A DNA stretch of 64,000 nt. Source: an uncultured Acidimicrobiaceae bacterium. GTDB taxonomy: Bacteria > Actinomycetota > Acidimicrobiia > Acidimicrobiales > UBA10347. The DNA is taken from positions 186,001 to 250,000 of the forward strand of contig CAJJAG010000006.1 in assembly GCA_905182135.1 (NCBI GenBank), written 5' to 3'. The first letter of the stretch is position 1, and each line of letters begins with the position of its first letter. Made by a program: the position numbers and the translations under genes. Under the pieces are notes generated by a model. It saw only the letters and a list, made by a program, of their open reading frames with translations, made no database searches and had not been told where the DNA came from. Of this stretch, positions 16,485-26,072 are shown piece after piece.

Positions 16485-17735
16485 TTAGGCCGGTGGAGCG
16501 ACGGTGTCGAGACCGCAGAACGACCGCAGAACCTCGGGAACGCTAAAGGTGCCGTCGGCCTGCTGGTAATGCTCCATCAGGAACACGAGCATGCGGGCAA
16601 CCGGAATGGCAGTGCCGTTTAGAGTGTGGGCGAACTCTGAGCCATTCTCGGTCTTAACCCGAGTATCCAAGCGGCGTGCCGAGTAGTCCAGGTAATTCGA
16701 ACAGCTCGTGACCTCGCGGTACGCGCCTTCGGATGGAAGCCAGACTTCGCAGTCGTACTTCTTGGCCGCGGCATTACCAAGATCACCTGCGGCGATGTTC
16801 ACGACGCGGTAAGGCAGCTCGAGTTCGTCCAAGATCTCGCGTTCGATCTCGAGCAGCAGTTCGTGCTCGTCCCAGCTCTTGTCGGCGGGCGACCAGATGA
16901 ACATTTCAAGCTTGTCGAACTGATGGACACGAAAGATGCCTCGTGTGTCCTTCCCATAGGTTCCGGCTTCGCGGCGAAAGCAAGTAGAGAACCCGGCGTA
17001 ACGCAGGGGTAGTTTCTCAATGTCAAGCCGGTCCTTGCGGTGCATGCCCGCCAGTGGAACCTCGGCAGTGCCGACCAGGTACAAATCGTCTTCTGGAATG
17101 CCGTACACCTGATGCTGATCGGTCGGGAAGAATCCGGCGTCGATCATCATCTGTTCGCGCACCAACACCGGGGGAACCACCGGGTTGAAACCACGAGCCA
17201 CCAGCTTGCCGAGCGCCCATTGCACAAGGGCAAACTCGATCTGCACCGCGGCGCCAGTGATGTAGGCGAATCGCGAGCCACTTACTTCAGCGCCCAACTC
17301 GTTGTTCACCCAACCAATATGGCGGCCGAAGTCAGCGTGATCCATTGGAGGCGCTTCGGGTGTGCCGCCCACCGTGGCGACAACCGTGCCCTCGTCTTCG
17401 CCGCCATCGGGTACGGACTCATGGGCAGGCAACGGAAGCTGTAAAGCAGCTGCCTTCAGGTCGGCGTCGAGTGCCCCATAGGCCGCTTCTGCCTCAGTCA
17501 GGTCCGCCTTAACTAGTCCCGCTGCTGCGATCTTGGCAGGGCGCTCATCGGGCGAGGCCTTGCCAATCTCCTTGGAGACTGTGTTTGACCGATTCCGCAG
17601 TTCTTCGACTGCCAGTTGCATGTCTCGATGCTTGGAGCTCAGTTCGAGCACTTGGTCAACAAGCGCCGGGTCGGCACCTTTGCGTTCCATGCCGGCGCGG
17701 TACGCCGGGTCGCTGAGTTGCTTGAGGTCAATCAC
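16485..17735 (-). CDS. serS: Seryl-tRNA synthetase
   Basis: Class II aminoacyl-tRNA synthetase charging tRNA-Ser (and tRNA-Sec where present). About 416 aa. The N-terminal coiled-coil arm spans roughly residues 25-105 (LSSKHRDMQLAVEELRNRS). Motif 2 is seen in CFRREAGTYGKDTRGIFR with VHQFDKLEMF, and motif 3 in LNGTAIPVARMLVFLMEHYQ. GTG at 17735 gives the canonical MIDLKQL start; the frame remains open a little further upstream. Single-copy housekeeping gene. Confidence 0.96.
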   Translation of the reverse strand: MIDLKQLSDPAYRAGMERKGADPALVDQVLELSSKHRDMQLAVEELRNRSNTVSKEIGKASPDERPAKIAAAGLVKADLTEAEAAYGALDADLKAAALQLPLPAHESVPDGGEDEGTVVATVGGTPEAPPMDHADFGRHIGWVNNELGAEVSGSRFAYITGAAVQIEFALVQWALGKLVARGFNPVVPPVLVREQMMIDAGFFPTDQHQVYGIPEDDLYLVGTAEVPLAGMHRKDRLDIEKLPLRYAGFSTCFRREAGTYGKDTRGIFRVHQFDKLEMFIWSPADKSWDEHELLLEIEREILDELELPYRVVNIAAGDLGNAAAKKYDCEVWLPSEGAYREVTSCSNYLDYSARRLDTRVKTENGSEFAHTLNGTAIPVARMLVFLMEHYQQADGTFSVPEVLRSFCGLDTVAPPA

Positions 17736-17796
17736 CCGGAAAGCGTACGCGGCGCACGCAGCACTCACTAACCAATTTCGCTATCGACCCAACGAG

Positions 17797-18681
17797 CTAG
17801 AGGCGCGATGCAACGATGGCGTTGGCTATTGCACGCCCGACTGCCTCGAACGCGGCCTCTGCCAAATTGTGTAACTCACCGGATTGCGTCCCGGTAGAGA
17901 CCGCAAAACACATGTCACCATCGAAACTCGTATGTGCCGGGCGCAGGCAGGCGCCATACGCATCGTGGGCTCGCACCAGCAACCGACTGAGTTGATCTCG
18001 TGTCAGTGCAGCATCAGTGGCCAGGACACCCAACGTTGTGTTCTGGTTCGTTGCCGGCGCAACGGCCAGCGGTTCGGCTATCGCTGGTCCGCCGGTTAAC
18101 GGTGTTCCTTCGAGCGAAAAGACATCACCAAGTGCGTTAACAGCAACCAGGGCGGCCACCGTTGCATCGCCTATCCGCACCGCTGCAGAGCCGATACCGC
18201 CAGGGATCTTCTCACCACGCCACTTGCCACAGGTTGCACCGGTGCCCGCTCCAACGAGACCCTGTTGGACCGGTGCATTCGATGCGACGCGAAAGGCGTG
18301 CGCTCCGTCACGCGCTGTTGGCCGCACGTGAGCGGGACCAACGCCCAAGTCGTACAACGCTGCGGCGGGCACGATGGGCACGACCGCCGTGGTCGTCGTA
18401 AAACCGCGACCCTGGGCCTCAAGTTCGGCCATGACGCCATCAGCGCTAGCCAGTCCAAAGGCGCTACCACCGGTGATGACCAGGGCGTTTGCCTGTTCTA
18501 CCGTCATGCCCGAGGACAGCAGTCCGTACTCGCGTGTTGCCGGTGCTGCACCACGAATCTCGCCGGAAACAATGCTTGGTTCCGGAAGCACGATGACGGT
18601 GCAACCCGTCTGAGCTGTCGCGTCGGTGTAGTGACCCACGGTGATACCAGCGATCGCCGTAAGCGTGTTGTTCTCGCTCAC
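17797..18681 (-). CDS. P1-family (DmpA-like) autoprocessing aminopeptidase
   Basis: 294 aa Ntn-type hydrolase of the DmpA/BapA/P1 peptidase family, which self-cleave into α and β chains. Family segments: ITVGHYTD near the N-terminus, GGSAFGLASADGVM, VPAAALYDLG, GAGTGATCGKW and the region NQNTTLGVLATDA, where a Thr/Ser becomes the N-terminal nucleophile of the β chain. Substrates are N-terminal residues of small peptides or β-peptides. It lies just upstream of serS on the minus strand with no obvious functional link. Confidence 0.87.
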   Translation of the reverse strand: MSENNTLTAIAGITVGHYTDATAQTGCTVIVLPEPSIVSGEIRGAAPATREYGLLSSGMTVEQANALVITGGSAFGLASADGVMAELEAQGRGFTTTTAVVPIVPAAALYDLGVGPAHVRPTARDGAHAFRVASNAPVQQGLVGAGTGATCGKWRGEKIPGGIGSAAVRIGDATVAALVAVNALGDVFSLEGTPLTGGPAIAEPLAVAPATNQNTTLGVLATDAALTRDQLSRLLVRAHDAYGACLRPAHTSFDGDMCFAVSTGTQSGELHNLAEAAFEAVGRAIANAIVASRL

Positions 18682-18808
18682 GTAATCAGTGTAGAAGACA
18701 GCGCCCAGCGCAACGAAGTACGCCCAGGACCACCGTCCAATCCAGTCCGTCCAACAGCTGTTGTTCGCCCAGAGCTAGGTTGATTCGACCATGCAGACCA
18801 GCCGCCGA

Positions 18809-19444
18809 TTAGGCCCTATGACTGCTTACCTCAGCGAAAGACACGACCCAGGGACCGGCCTCGAGGTTGCTCGACGTTGTCGGCTGAGGGGAATACGGTG
18901 ACGTGTCACTCACGGTGTGAAGTGTCGCTGTTAGTGCGTCGAGTCCGACAATATCGATCCGCATTCCCAATGTCCGAAGATGCACGATTATCGGCAAAAG
19001 GTCCGGATCTACCGCCAGTTCTACGTCGATCGCGACGATGATGTGTGCCGGGTCAATACCACTCGCCCGCACTACTGCGTGACACACCGGGACGAGCCCG
19101 GTGAGCATCTCAGCTGATGGAACTGCAATACGAACTGCGAGACCCCCACCATTGACAGCGACGGTGTCGACGACGTCGATGATAAACGCTTCCATGACAG
19201 CGCGGCCCAGACCCATCGCTGACACGCGTGCGTGGTGAGGCCACAATGCAAGTAGCTCACCACTTCTAAGTGCCCACCACGAGGCTGCCTCAACAACATC
19301 AGATCCACCGTCGGAACGGAGGCGGTAGCGGGTGACGATATCACCAAGCTCGAGGTCGGCCCCACGCCCGGTTAGGTGAAGCGGTATCGAGGGTTTCGGT
19401 CCGACGTACCCAGCAAACCAGGAAGCGACATGCCGAGCTATCAT
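18809..19444 (-). pseudogene. Degenerate EAL-like domain (3' part of a split gene)
   Basis: 211-codon frame with the shape of an EAL phosphodiesterase: WWALRSGELLALWPHHARV and GLGRAVMEAFIIDVVD resemble the early helices, IIVAIDVELAVDPDLLPIIVHLRTLGMRID resembles the late part (LRxLGV..xLDDFG). The EAL signature itself and the metal-binding acidic residues are not conserved, so it cannot hydrolyse c-di-GMP in the usual way. The frame overlaps the upstream PAS-like frame by about 100 nt in another phase, which points to a frameshift within one original gene. Confidence 0.5.
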
Positions 19445-19742
19445 CGTCGAGAATTGGGTTGATCATGACCTCATCGCTCGACGACGCTGCGGGTCGAAAA
19501 GCGATCGACCGATGTTCTTCGATGGCTTGAGCACACGCCTGATCGAACCGATCAGAAGAATCAGCGGTCAAGATGCGGCGGATTGGCCGCTCGAAGAACA
19601 ACGATGGCATGCGCTCAAACGGAATCAAGCTGCCATCAGGGTTGACGCGAATGGCAATCGAATCAGTTCCCAGCACGCGACGCAGCGGTGCCAGATCTGA
19701 TATTCGCAGCGGATCTGCCGCCGACTGGATGATTTCACTCAC
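19341..19742 (-). pseudogene. PAS-like fragment (5' part of the split PAS-EAL gene)
   Basis: 133-codon frame beginning with ATG. SLFFERPIRRILTADSSDRFDQ and ACRFLVCWVRRTE have the spacing of a PAS sensory domain followed by its closing strand. The C-terminal tail (ASPNRAWGRPRAW) is out of character, and coding-like sequence continues in another phase in the EAL-like frame. Most simply, a single PAS-EAL signalling protein has been broken by a frameshift around 19350-19440. Alternatively two overlapping genes are expressed, which would be an unusually long overlap. Confidence 0.45.
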
Positions 19743-19919
19743 CTAACTCAATCGTCCAAAGAATACGGCTTATGAGTCATCCGGTTCACAAACCTTTGAA
19801 GCGACCTATGAGGCCAACCTGGTCTCCTTCCTCGTCGACGACAAAGGGCCTAGATCCTTAACTCCGAAAGCAGCTTCAGCCCTATTAGCCAGCCGTTACC
19901 TTCGCTGTAACCATGGCGC

Positions 19920-20843
19920 CTATTTCGAAATTGGTTCGCCAGCACGTTCCAAGACTGACGGGACAGTCTGGGAGGTCACATCGCTCTCGTCACTGTCACC
20001 ACCAGAGACCGGTGCACCTAAGACATCGCCATCACCCGGGCGCAGCCCACTTTCGTTCCGGTTCACCCACCGGAAGAACAAGAAAGTAATGATCGCCCAA
20101 ATATAGAACCCACCGCCGAGTTTCATGATTAGGCCTGCGGCTTGTTGATCAGCAACCGCGCTGATCCCCCAAAGGCGAACATCATGGTTGTAGACCCGGT
20201 AAAGCGGATTCTCAGCGACGGTCAGAAATGCTCCCGGCACCGTTGGCAACACCGAGTTCAGGAACAGGAAGATCATCTGGCCCGGATAGGTCGCTCGCAG
20301 CTCGGGCAAAGGGCTCACCACCGGCATCCACATGAGCAGGGCACCGGTAAACACAGAAAGGTGCACGACGTAGTGGAAGACTCCGTTCTCGATCGAGAAG
20401 TTCACTACTGGCTTCAGATGTGTCACCGCGATGAGCACGTTGAAGAGGACGGCGGCAACGACAGGGCGCGTAAACCGGCGAACCCAGACGCCACTGCTGC
20501 CATCGGTGCTCACAATCAAACGCGCGAGCCACTCGGGAACCGACAGCAAGAACAACGGCGGGATCACGAGCGTGATCAGCATGTGCTGGATCATGTGCGC
20601 GCCGTAGAGGTATTCCTCACTGATGTCGTGCATGGGCCAATCACTGGCCGCCCACAACAGCAACACCGCAGCGGTGAAGCAGACCTTCTGCCGGCGCCCA
20701 ACTACCGGCTCGCCTTGAGCGACGGCTTTGGGACCAAGAACTCGAGTCACCCAATAGCCGAAACCGACTATCACCACGATGATGAACCACACCTCAGGGT
20801 GTGGTTGGAACCGCCAGATATCGGTATCGGCGGCCAAGAACAT
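19920..20843 (-). CDS. ctaG: Cytochrome c oxidase assembly factor, CtaG (caa3-type) family
   Basis: 307 aa polytopic membrane protein of the Caa3_CtaG family, needed to assemble the CuA/caa3 oxidase. Six to seven helices are visible. Conserved His-containing segments include HPEVWFIIVV, SDWPMHDISEEYLYGAHMIQHMLI and FHYVVHLSVFTGALLMWMPV. It has an acidic Ser/Asp-rich cytoplasmic tail. Last gene of the eight-gene minus-strand cox operon, starting 3 nt after the subunit IV gene. Confidence 0.9.
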   Translation of the reverse strand: MFLAADTDIWRFQPHPEVWFIIVVIVGFGYWVTRVLGPKAVAQGEPVVGRRQKVCFTAAVLLLWAASDWPMHDISEEYLYGAHMIQHMLITLVIPPLFLLSVPEWLARLIVSTDGSSGVWVRRFTRPVVAAVLFNVLIAVTHLKPVVNFSIENGVFHYVVHLSVFTGALLMWMPVVSPLPELRATYPGQMIFLFLNSVLPTVPGAFLTVAENPLYRVYNHDVRLWGISAVADQQAAGLIMKLGGGFYIWAIITFLFFRWVNRNESGLRPGDGDVLGAPVSGGDSDESDVTSQTVPSVLERAGEPISK

Positions 20844-20845
20844 CG

Positions 20846-21175
20846 CTAACCAAGTCCGAAGAGGTCAAAGGCCAAGAAGAAAATGGTGTACACACCTATG
20901 GCCAAGACCAGACCTCCGATGAACAGATAGCGGAACCACGGCGTGTCGTACTTCAAATGCATGAAGTACGCCGCGACCATCACGAACTTGATGATCATCA
21001 GAACGGTCAGGGACAGAAAAAGAAACCAGCGTGGAACGCTGTCTTCGACGAAATAGGTACCAACTTCGAACGCCGTAAACAGCGCAAGAATGGCCGCGAT
21101 CTTCAGATAGAAGAGATCGCTTGGGTGGTGGTCGTCGTGCGCATCTACTGCGGCATCGACAGCGGTGTCAGTCAT
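20846..21175 (-). CDS. Cytochrome c oxidase subunit IV
   Basis: 109 aa membrane subunit of the heme-copper oxidase (COX4 of the caa3/Pro-type group). After a His/Asp-rich N-terminus (HDDHHPSDLFYLKIAA) come three helices: the first around AILALFTAFEVGTYF, the second SLTVLMIIKFVMVAAYFMHL with the hallmark AYFMHLKYD, and the third VLAIGVYTIFFLAFD. It sits between ctaE and ctaG, as in other actinobacterial operons. Confidence 0.9.
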   Translation of the reverse strand: MTDTAVDAAVDAHDDHHPSDLFYLKIAAILALFTAFEVGTYFVEDSVPRWFLFLSLTVLMIIKFVMVAAYFMHLKYDTPWFRYLFIGGLVLAIGVYTIFFLAFDLFGLG

Positions 21176-21185
21176 CGAGAAGCCT

Positions 21186-21884
21186 CTATTGCGGGAAGAG
21201 ATAGACGATAGTGAAGATCAGAATCCACACGACGTCAACGAAGTGCCAGTACAAGCCGACGATTTCAACAGTCTCGGCCTTGTCGCTGTTCAAGCGGCCT
21301 TGCTTGTGCATGATGTAGGTCGCCAACAACATGACGATGCCTATGGACACGTGCACGCCGTGGAAACCAGTCAGGGTGAAGAACGCCGAACCGAAGATGT
21401 TTGTCGAGTAGCCGAGGCCCTTTTCAACGAACTCGGTGAACTCGTAAATCTGACCAGCAATGAACACAGACCCGAGTGCAGCGGTAGTCAGCGTCCAGAT
21501 CCGGAAGCTGCGGTACTCGCTGCGTCGGATCGCCGAAAGTGCGAGCACCATCGTCAAGGAGCTACCAAGCAAGATAAATGAGGAGATCGACGTGAACGGA
21601 ATATCGAACACGCCCTCGCCGTCTTCGCCACCGAAACGAGGGCCGATATTGCGACCGTCCTGTTCGAATGGCGCCAGGTTCGCTGCGAAGTCGTTGAAGC
21701 GTTCCTTGTAGAGGAGATAGGTAGATATGAGTGCACCGAACAGCAAACACTCGCTGCCAAGGAACGCCCACATCAACAACTTGTTGTTGGAGATGCCCGT
21801 GGTCGTGCCGTGCTCAACAGTGTGCTCGGTAACCGTTTCAGTGGCCTCAGCAGGTGTTGCCTCAGACAGTTTTGAATCAGCCAA
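21186..21884 (-). CDS. ctaE: Cytochrome c oxidase subunit III
   Basis: About 232 aa. Helical subunit packed against subunit I. Diagnostic stretches are KLLMWAFLGSECLLFGALI, FTLTGFHGVHVSIGI and IVGLYWHFVDVVWILIFT. Start chosen at TTG 21884 because GAAGGAG lies a few bases upstream and the protein then begins MADSKLSEA; it overlaps the end of ctaD by 8 nt. A longer frame upstream lies within ctaD and is not credible. Confidence 0.92.
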   Translation of the reverse strand: MADSKLSEATPAEATETVTEHTVEHGTTTGISNNKLLMWAFLGSECLLFGALISTYLLYKERFNDFAANLAPFEQDGRNIGPRFGGEDGEGVFDIPFTSISSFILLGSSLTMVLALSAIRRSEYRSFRIWTLTTAALGSVFIAGQIYEFTEFVEKGLGYSTNIFGSAFFTLTGFHGVHVSIGIVMLLATYIMHKQGRLNSDKAETVEIVGLYWHFVDVVWILIFTIVYLFPQ

Positions 21885-23883
21885 CGGAGGCTCCTTCGTC
21901 AGCAGCATCAGCCGAAGCGTCTGCATCGTGATCGTCGTCATGGCCATGATCAGCGTGGCCGTGTGCGGCTTCGGGATCGTCGGCAGGTTCAAGGGCCCAG
22001 CCCAGGAAACCAGCAAGGAACAAGGCGCCTGCAGGAATCATCAGCCAGAAGGTATAGATGACCGAATAACCGATCACAGGCAGCGATAAGGACAGCACGA
22101 GCGGCCAATACGAGGGTGACGGCAGATGTACGTCTGTCGCACTTCCATCTTGAGCGATGTCTGCGGGATAGGCCTTGCGTACGATCTTGCCTTCCTCGTT
22201 CTCACCCCACTTGCGGTGCCACCAGTCGTCCTGGAACTCGACAGTGGGTTCAACATCGAAGTTGTGTACCGGCGTTGGAGAGGCTGTGGACCATTCCAGG
22301 CTGCGAGCGTCCCATGGATCGGGACCGACCTCAACAGGGTTCCGCTTGGCACTTCGAGCCGAGAGCCAGATATTTATCAGAAATGCCAGGGTGCCAAATG
22401 CGATCACGAAGGCACCAGCCGAAACAATGCCGTTCCAGAAGCCGAAGCCATCTTCCTTGGCGTAGCTCTGGTGGCGACGGGCCATGCCCTGGAGTCCAAG
22501 CACATGCATAGGTCCAAAAGTCATGTTGAAGCCGATCAGCATGAGCCAGAAGTTGATCTTGCCCCACTTCTCGCTCAGCTTGTAGCCAAAGACTTTAGGC
22601 CACCAGAAGTAGAAGCCAGAGAACATCCCGAGCAGAGAGCCACCAAAGATCACATAGTGGAAGTGAGCCACGATGTAGTACGTGTCGGTTTGTTGGGTAT
22701 CTGATGGGGCAACCGCGTGGGTAACCCCGGACAGCCCGCCGATAGTGAACATGGCGATAACGCCGCAAGCAAACAACATCGGCGTGTTGAAACGCAACCT
22801 GCCGCCCCACATAGTGGCGAGCCAGTTCAGAATCTTCACACCAGTCGGCACGGCAATGAACATGGTCGACAGGGAGAACGCAGCTACGGAAATTTCACCG
22901 ACACCTGACACAAACATATGGTGGGCCCAAACGCCCCAGCCCATGAAGCCAATGGCGATACCGCTACCAACCATGAACGGGTAGCCAAAGATTGGCTTGC
23001 GGCTGAAGGTCGGGATGACCTCCGAGATGATGCCGAAGGCGGGCAAGATCAGGATGTAGACCTCAGGGTGGCCGAAGATCCAGAACAAGTGCTGCCACAG
23101 CAGCGGACTGCCACCCTGTTCCACATTGAAGAAGTTCGCACCGAAACTACGGTCGAAGGTAAGGAGGAATAGTGCAATGGTGATCACTGGAACGGCGAAC
23201 AACAGCAGGAACTGCGTTACGAGAAGCATCCAGGTCAAAACCGGCATCTTCAATAGGCTCATACCCGGCGCTCGCATGTTGAGCACAGTGACGATCAGGT
23301 TGATCGCCGATACCAGCGATGCGATACCCACAATCTGCAAACCAATGGCATAGAAATCCATACCGCTGCCTGGGGCGAAGGTCACCGACGTGTTCGGCGC
23401 ATAGGCAAACCAACCACCGGCGGGGGCGCCACCCAGGAACCATGACGTGTTCAGGAAAATTGCACCCGCAAGCCAACACCAGAAACTGAAAGCGTTCAGG
23501 CGTGGAAAGGCAACGTCGCGAGCACCGACTTGAAGCGGCAAAAGATAGTTCGCAAACGCCGCTGCCATAGGCATGATCACTAGGAAGACCATGGTCACGC
23601 CATGCATGGTGAAGACTTGGTTGTACAGCGACTCGGACAAGAACTGCCCGTCAGGCGCCGCGAGCTGGATTCGGATCATCAGCGCTTCGACGCCACCGAA
23701 CAAGAAGAAGAACAGCGAACCAACGCCGTACATGATGCCGATCTTTTTATGATCGACTGTGGTGAACCAGCTTGCCCAACCGACGTCACTCTGGGGCCTT
23801 GTAAGTGCACCGAGGGGCCGTGCAGCAACCTTGGTGACAGCGCCAGCTTCAAGTGCTAGCGGGCGGTCTTCAGTGATTGCCAT
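21877..23883 (-). CDS. ctaD: Cytochrome c oxidase subunit I (catalytic)
   Basis: 668 aa catalytic subunit reducing O2 to water and pumping protons. All metal ligands are visible: heme a His94 (FTMHGV), CuB His272 with Tyr276 in GHPEVYILIL, CuB His321-His322 (WAHHMF), heme a3 His407 and heme a His409 (AHFHYVIFGG). It carries a long C-terminal extension ending in a His/Asp-rich tail (HGHADHGHDDDHDADA), perhaps metal-binding. Gene order ctaC-ctaD-ctaE-coxIV-ctaG marks the functional oxidase. Confidence 0.97.
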   Translation of the reverse strand: MAITEDRPLALEAGAVTKVAARPLGALTRPQSDVGWASWFTTVDHKKIGIMYGVGSLFFFLFGGVEALMIRIQLAAPDGQFLSESLYNQVFTMHGVTMVFLVIMPMAAAFANYLLPLQVGARDVAFPRLNAFSFWCWLAGAIFLNTSWFLGGAPAGGWFAYAPNTSVTFAPGSGMDFYAIGLQIVGIASLVSAINLIVTVLNMRAPGMSLLKMPVLTWMLLVTQFLLLFAVPVITIALFLLTFDRSFGANFFNVEQGGSPLLWQHLFWIFGHPEVYILILPAFGIISEVIPTFSRKPIFGYPFMVGSGIAIGFMGWGVWAHHMFVSGVGEISVAAFSLSTMFIAVPTGVKILNWLATMWGGRLRFNTPMLFACGVIAMFTIGGLSGVTHAVAPSDTQQTDTYYIVAHFHYVIFGGSLLGMFSGFYFWWPKVFGYKLSEKWGKINFWLMLIGFNMTFGPMHVLGLQGMARRHQSYAKEDGFGFWNGIVSAGAFVIAFGTLAFLINIWLSARSAKRNPVEVGPDPWDARSLEWSTASPTPVHNFDVEPTVEFQDDWWHRKWGENEEGKIVRKAYPADIAQDGSATDVHLPSPSYWPLVLSLSLPVIGYSVIYTFWLMIPAGALFLAGFLGWALEPADDPEAAHGHADHGHDDDHDADASADAADEGASVG

Positions 23884-23886
23884 GGG

Positions 23887-25230
23887 TTACTCAGCCCCTT
23901 CGTATTCGAGATTCGTAAGGAACTCGACCAGGTTGTCAACGTCTTCAGCAGACAAGGCTGTGAATGGCGTCATGCCTCGCTGTCCGCTTGGACTATCCCA
24001 AGCGTTGGCCTTCTGTTCGGGCGCATTCACGATCCACGCTTCAAGTGCACCTCGGTTGAGAGTGCCTTCACTGGCCAGATCGATGTAACGCTCTGCGTCA
24101 GGATTTTTGTATAGCTCAAATATGCCACCAGCAAAGGTCGAGCGGCTCTGTAGATGAGTCAGGTTCGGCGCCGCACCAGCTACCTGAGTCTGCTTGTCGA
24201 TGTAACGAACCGGCGGTTGATTAAGTACGTCTGCGAGGTCGTCGCCGACGCCGACGTTCGAGTAAAGGGCGAAGTCATCAATCGATCCATCTTCATAGTG
24301 CGAAGTAAGACCATTGATGACGTGGCAAGACGCACACTGGTTATTGAAAACTTCCCAACCAGCGAACTCGGCAGTGCCTTCTGTGGGCAGCACCGCATCA
24401 CGTTGCTGGGTCGCGGCCCATTCTTGCCATTCGTCAAGCGGGAGGCCGACCGCAAACTTCTCCATGTACGCATGCGAGAATCCGCAAAACTCGGTGCATT
24501 CACCGGGGAATCGGCCAGCGTTGCCAGCCTCAATGGTCCACGGGCTGTAGCGACCAGGAACGGCGTCGCGCTTGCCGTTCAGCGTCGGGATCCAGAACGA
24601 GTGGATGACGTCGCGGCTAGTAACTCGCAGCCGAATTTCTTCACCAACGGGCAAGACAAGCTCGTTGGCCGTCACGATGTCGGGGATTCCGTCGTCGTCG
24701 AGGTGGTACTGGAATTCCCACCACCATTGCTGACCAACAACTACAACTTCTTGGATCTGGCGATCCTCATTGGCCGACACATCGTCAAGCTCAAAGAGTA
24801 AACCGAGGGTGAAAAAGGCAATAACCGCCATGATCACGGTCGGCAAGATCGTCCACCCAATTTCCAGGCGTGTGTTGCCATGGATCTGCTCGGGGAACTC
24901 TTCGTCGGGGTAGACCTGTGACTCGTCTTCGGGCGCCTTTACCCTGAACTGTTTAGCCATGTACAAAATGGCGCCTTGAACCAGCACAAAGATCACGCCG
25001 GCGGCAAGGAGTAACCACACCAGGAAGTTGTCGAGCTTTTCGGCGATTGGGCTTTCGGGGTCCATCGTCGACAAATGGCGATCACCACAACCTGCGAGCA
25101 ACAACGACAGACCAACAACCGTCAACAAACCGTTGCGACGGCTCACAAATCGACGTGGCGGCGTGGCCTGCGATGATTCCACTTCGGTTGTTTCTGGCTG
25201 GGGCGTATGCAACTTCATCAACATTCTCAT
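23887..25230 (-). CDS. ctaC: Cytochrome c oxidase subunit II with fused cytochrome c domain (caa3 type)
   Basis: 447 aa lipoprotein: lipobox LLLAGCGD with Cys48, two transmembrane helices, then a cupredoxin CuA domain. CuA ligands lie in VIHSFW and ECTEFCGFSHAYM. A C-terminal class I cytochrome c follows with CASCH and a distal Met (GMTPF region). Electrons therefore enter from a donor through the attached heme c to CuA. The N-terminus before the lipobox is long and Arg-rich. It overlaps the preceding membrane-protein gene by ATGA. Confidence 0.94.
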   Translation of the reverse strand: MRMLMKLHTPQPETTEVESSQATPPRRFVSRRNGLLTVVGLSLLLAGCGDRHLSTMDPESPIAEKLDNFLVWLLLAAGVIFVLVQGAILYMAKQFRVKAPEDESQVYPDEEFPEQIHGNTRLEIGWTILPTVIMAVIAFFTLGLLFELDDVSANEDRQIQEVVVVGQQWWWEFQYHLDDDGIPDIVTANELVLPVGEEIRLRVTSRDVIHSFWIPTLNGKRDAVPGRYSPWTIEAGNAGRFPGECTEFCGFSHAYMEKFAVGLPLDEWQEWAATQQRDAVLPTEGTAEFAGWEVFNNQCASCHVINGLTSHYEDGSIDDFALYSNVGVGDDLADVLNQPPVRYIDKQTQVAGAAPNLTHLQSRSTFAGGIFELYKNPDAERYIDLASEGTLNRGALEAWIVNAPEQKANAWDSPSGQRGMTPFTALSAEDVDNLVEFLTNLEYEGAE

Positions 25231-26066
25231 TCGCCTTCAATAGTACTTTCTGCGCTGTGCCCGTCGTCGAGTTCATCTGCATGATGTCCAAGACGGGGTT
25301 CTACGACAGCTGACACAATGCCGAGTCCAATCACCGCAATGGCGACGATGCCGACGATGGCTCCCATGGTGCGTCGCCCAACCTGTGGGCGGAATACAGC
25401 GAGCACCGCTACAGCCAAAATAAGCACAGAGATAACACCAGCGATAATGACCGCCGCATTACCGGTTGCCCACAGCAACATGCGAGATACCGACAGTGCA
25501 AGGACCGCTCCAAGTGCCAGGCCGAGCACCGGAATTTCGAACGAAGCACCAACCCGGTCACGCAGGGCAAGGTTGGTCGTTGGGTCGCCCGTTGAACGGT
25601 CAGCCCATGAAGTGAGCGCCCATTCAATGGCGACGGCTGAGAGCAGAACAAGGCCAATGATCCAGAACGCCTTCGTTTCCATGACCAAACCAATAAGCAA
25701 CACGCCAAGACCGACTGCGGTCGTTGCAGGCCACCAACTTGGGGCGGTAGGACGTTGCGCAAGAGGCATGACCGAAGGCGTATCGCCAAGTTCGGCAACC
25801 GATTCGACGTCGGCGTCGCGGAAAGCCACAACGGTACTGCCGAGCAATGCCGCAGACATCGACATGAAGATCAGCACCATGAAGCCGCTAGCAGCGCCGA
25901 CGTCACCTTTCCAGCCAAGACTGACCAGGCCGATGATCGCGTTGCGGTCAACGAAGCCGAAATAGTCAGGGCCAGTGGCATCGCCGGACGAGAGCCCGTA
26001 GATGAAGGCGCCGAAGAGCCCGAGTGCGGCGAGGCCGCCGAAGAGTTTGAATCCTGGTGTGAACAC
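25227..26066 (-). CDS. Polytopic membrane protein of the cox operon, unassigned
   Basis: 279 aa with about seven hydrophobic helices and an acidic tail (HHADELDDGHSAES). The middle part, from SWWPATTAVGLGVLLIG through WALTSWADR, resembles the small actinobacterial oxidase subunit CtaF (P.S.WP..., ending in a Trp-rich loop), but the flanking helices do not. It lies between the COX3-like gene and ctaC, overlapping ctaC by 4 nt, so it is certainly co-translated with the oxidase. Possibly an accessory or fused subunit IV-like protein; not firmly recognised. Confidence 0.6.
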   Translation of the reverse strand: MFTPGFKLFGGLAALGLFGAFIYGLSSGDATGPDYFGFVDRNAIIGLVSLGWKGDVGAASGFMVLIFMSMSAALLGSTVVAFRDADVESVAELGDTPSVMPLAQRPTAPSWWPATTAVGLGVLLIGLVMETKAFWIIGLVLLSAVAIEWALTSWADRSTGDPTTNLALRDRVGASFEIPVLGLALGAVLALSVSRMLLWATGNAAVIIAGVISVLILAVAVLAVFRPQVGRRTMGAIVGIVAIAVIGLGIVSAVVEPRLGHHADELDDGHSAESTIEGE

Positions 26067-26072
26067 TGCTGC

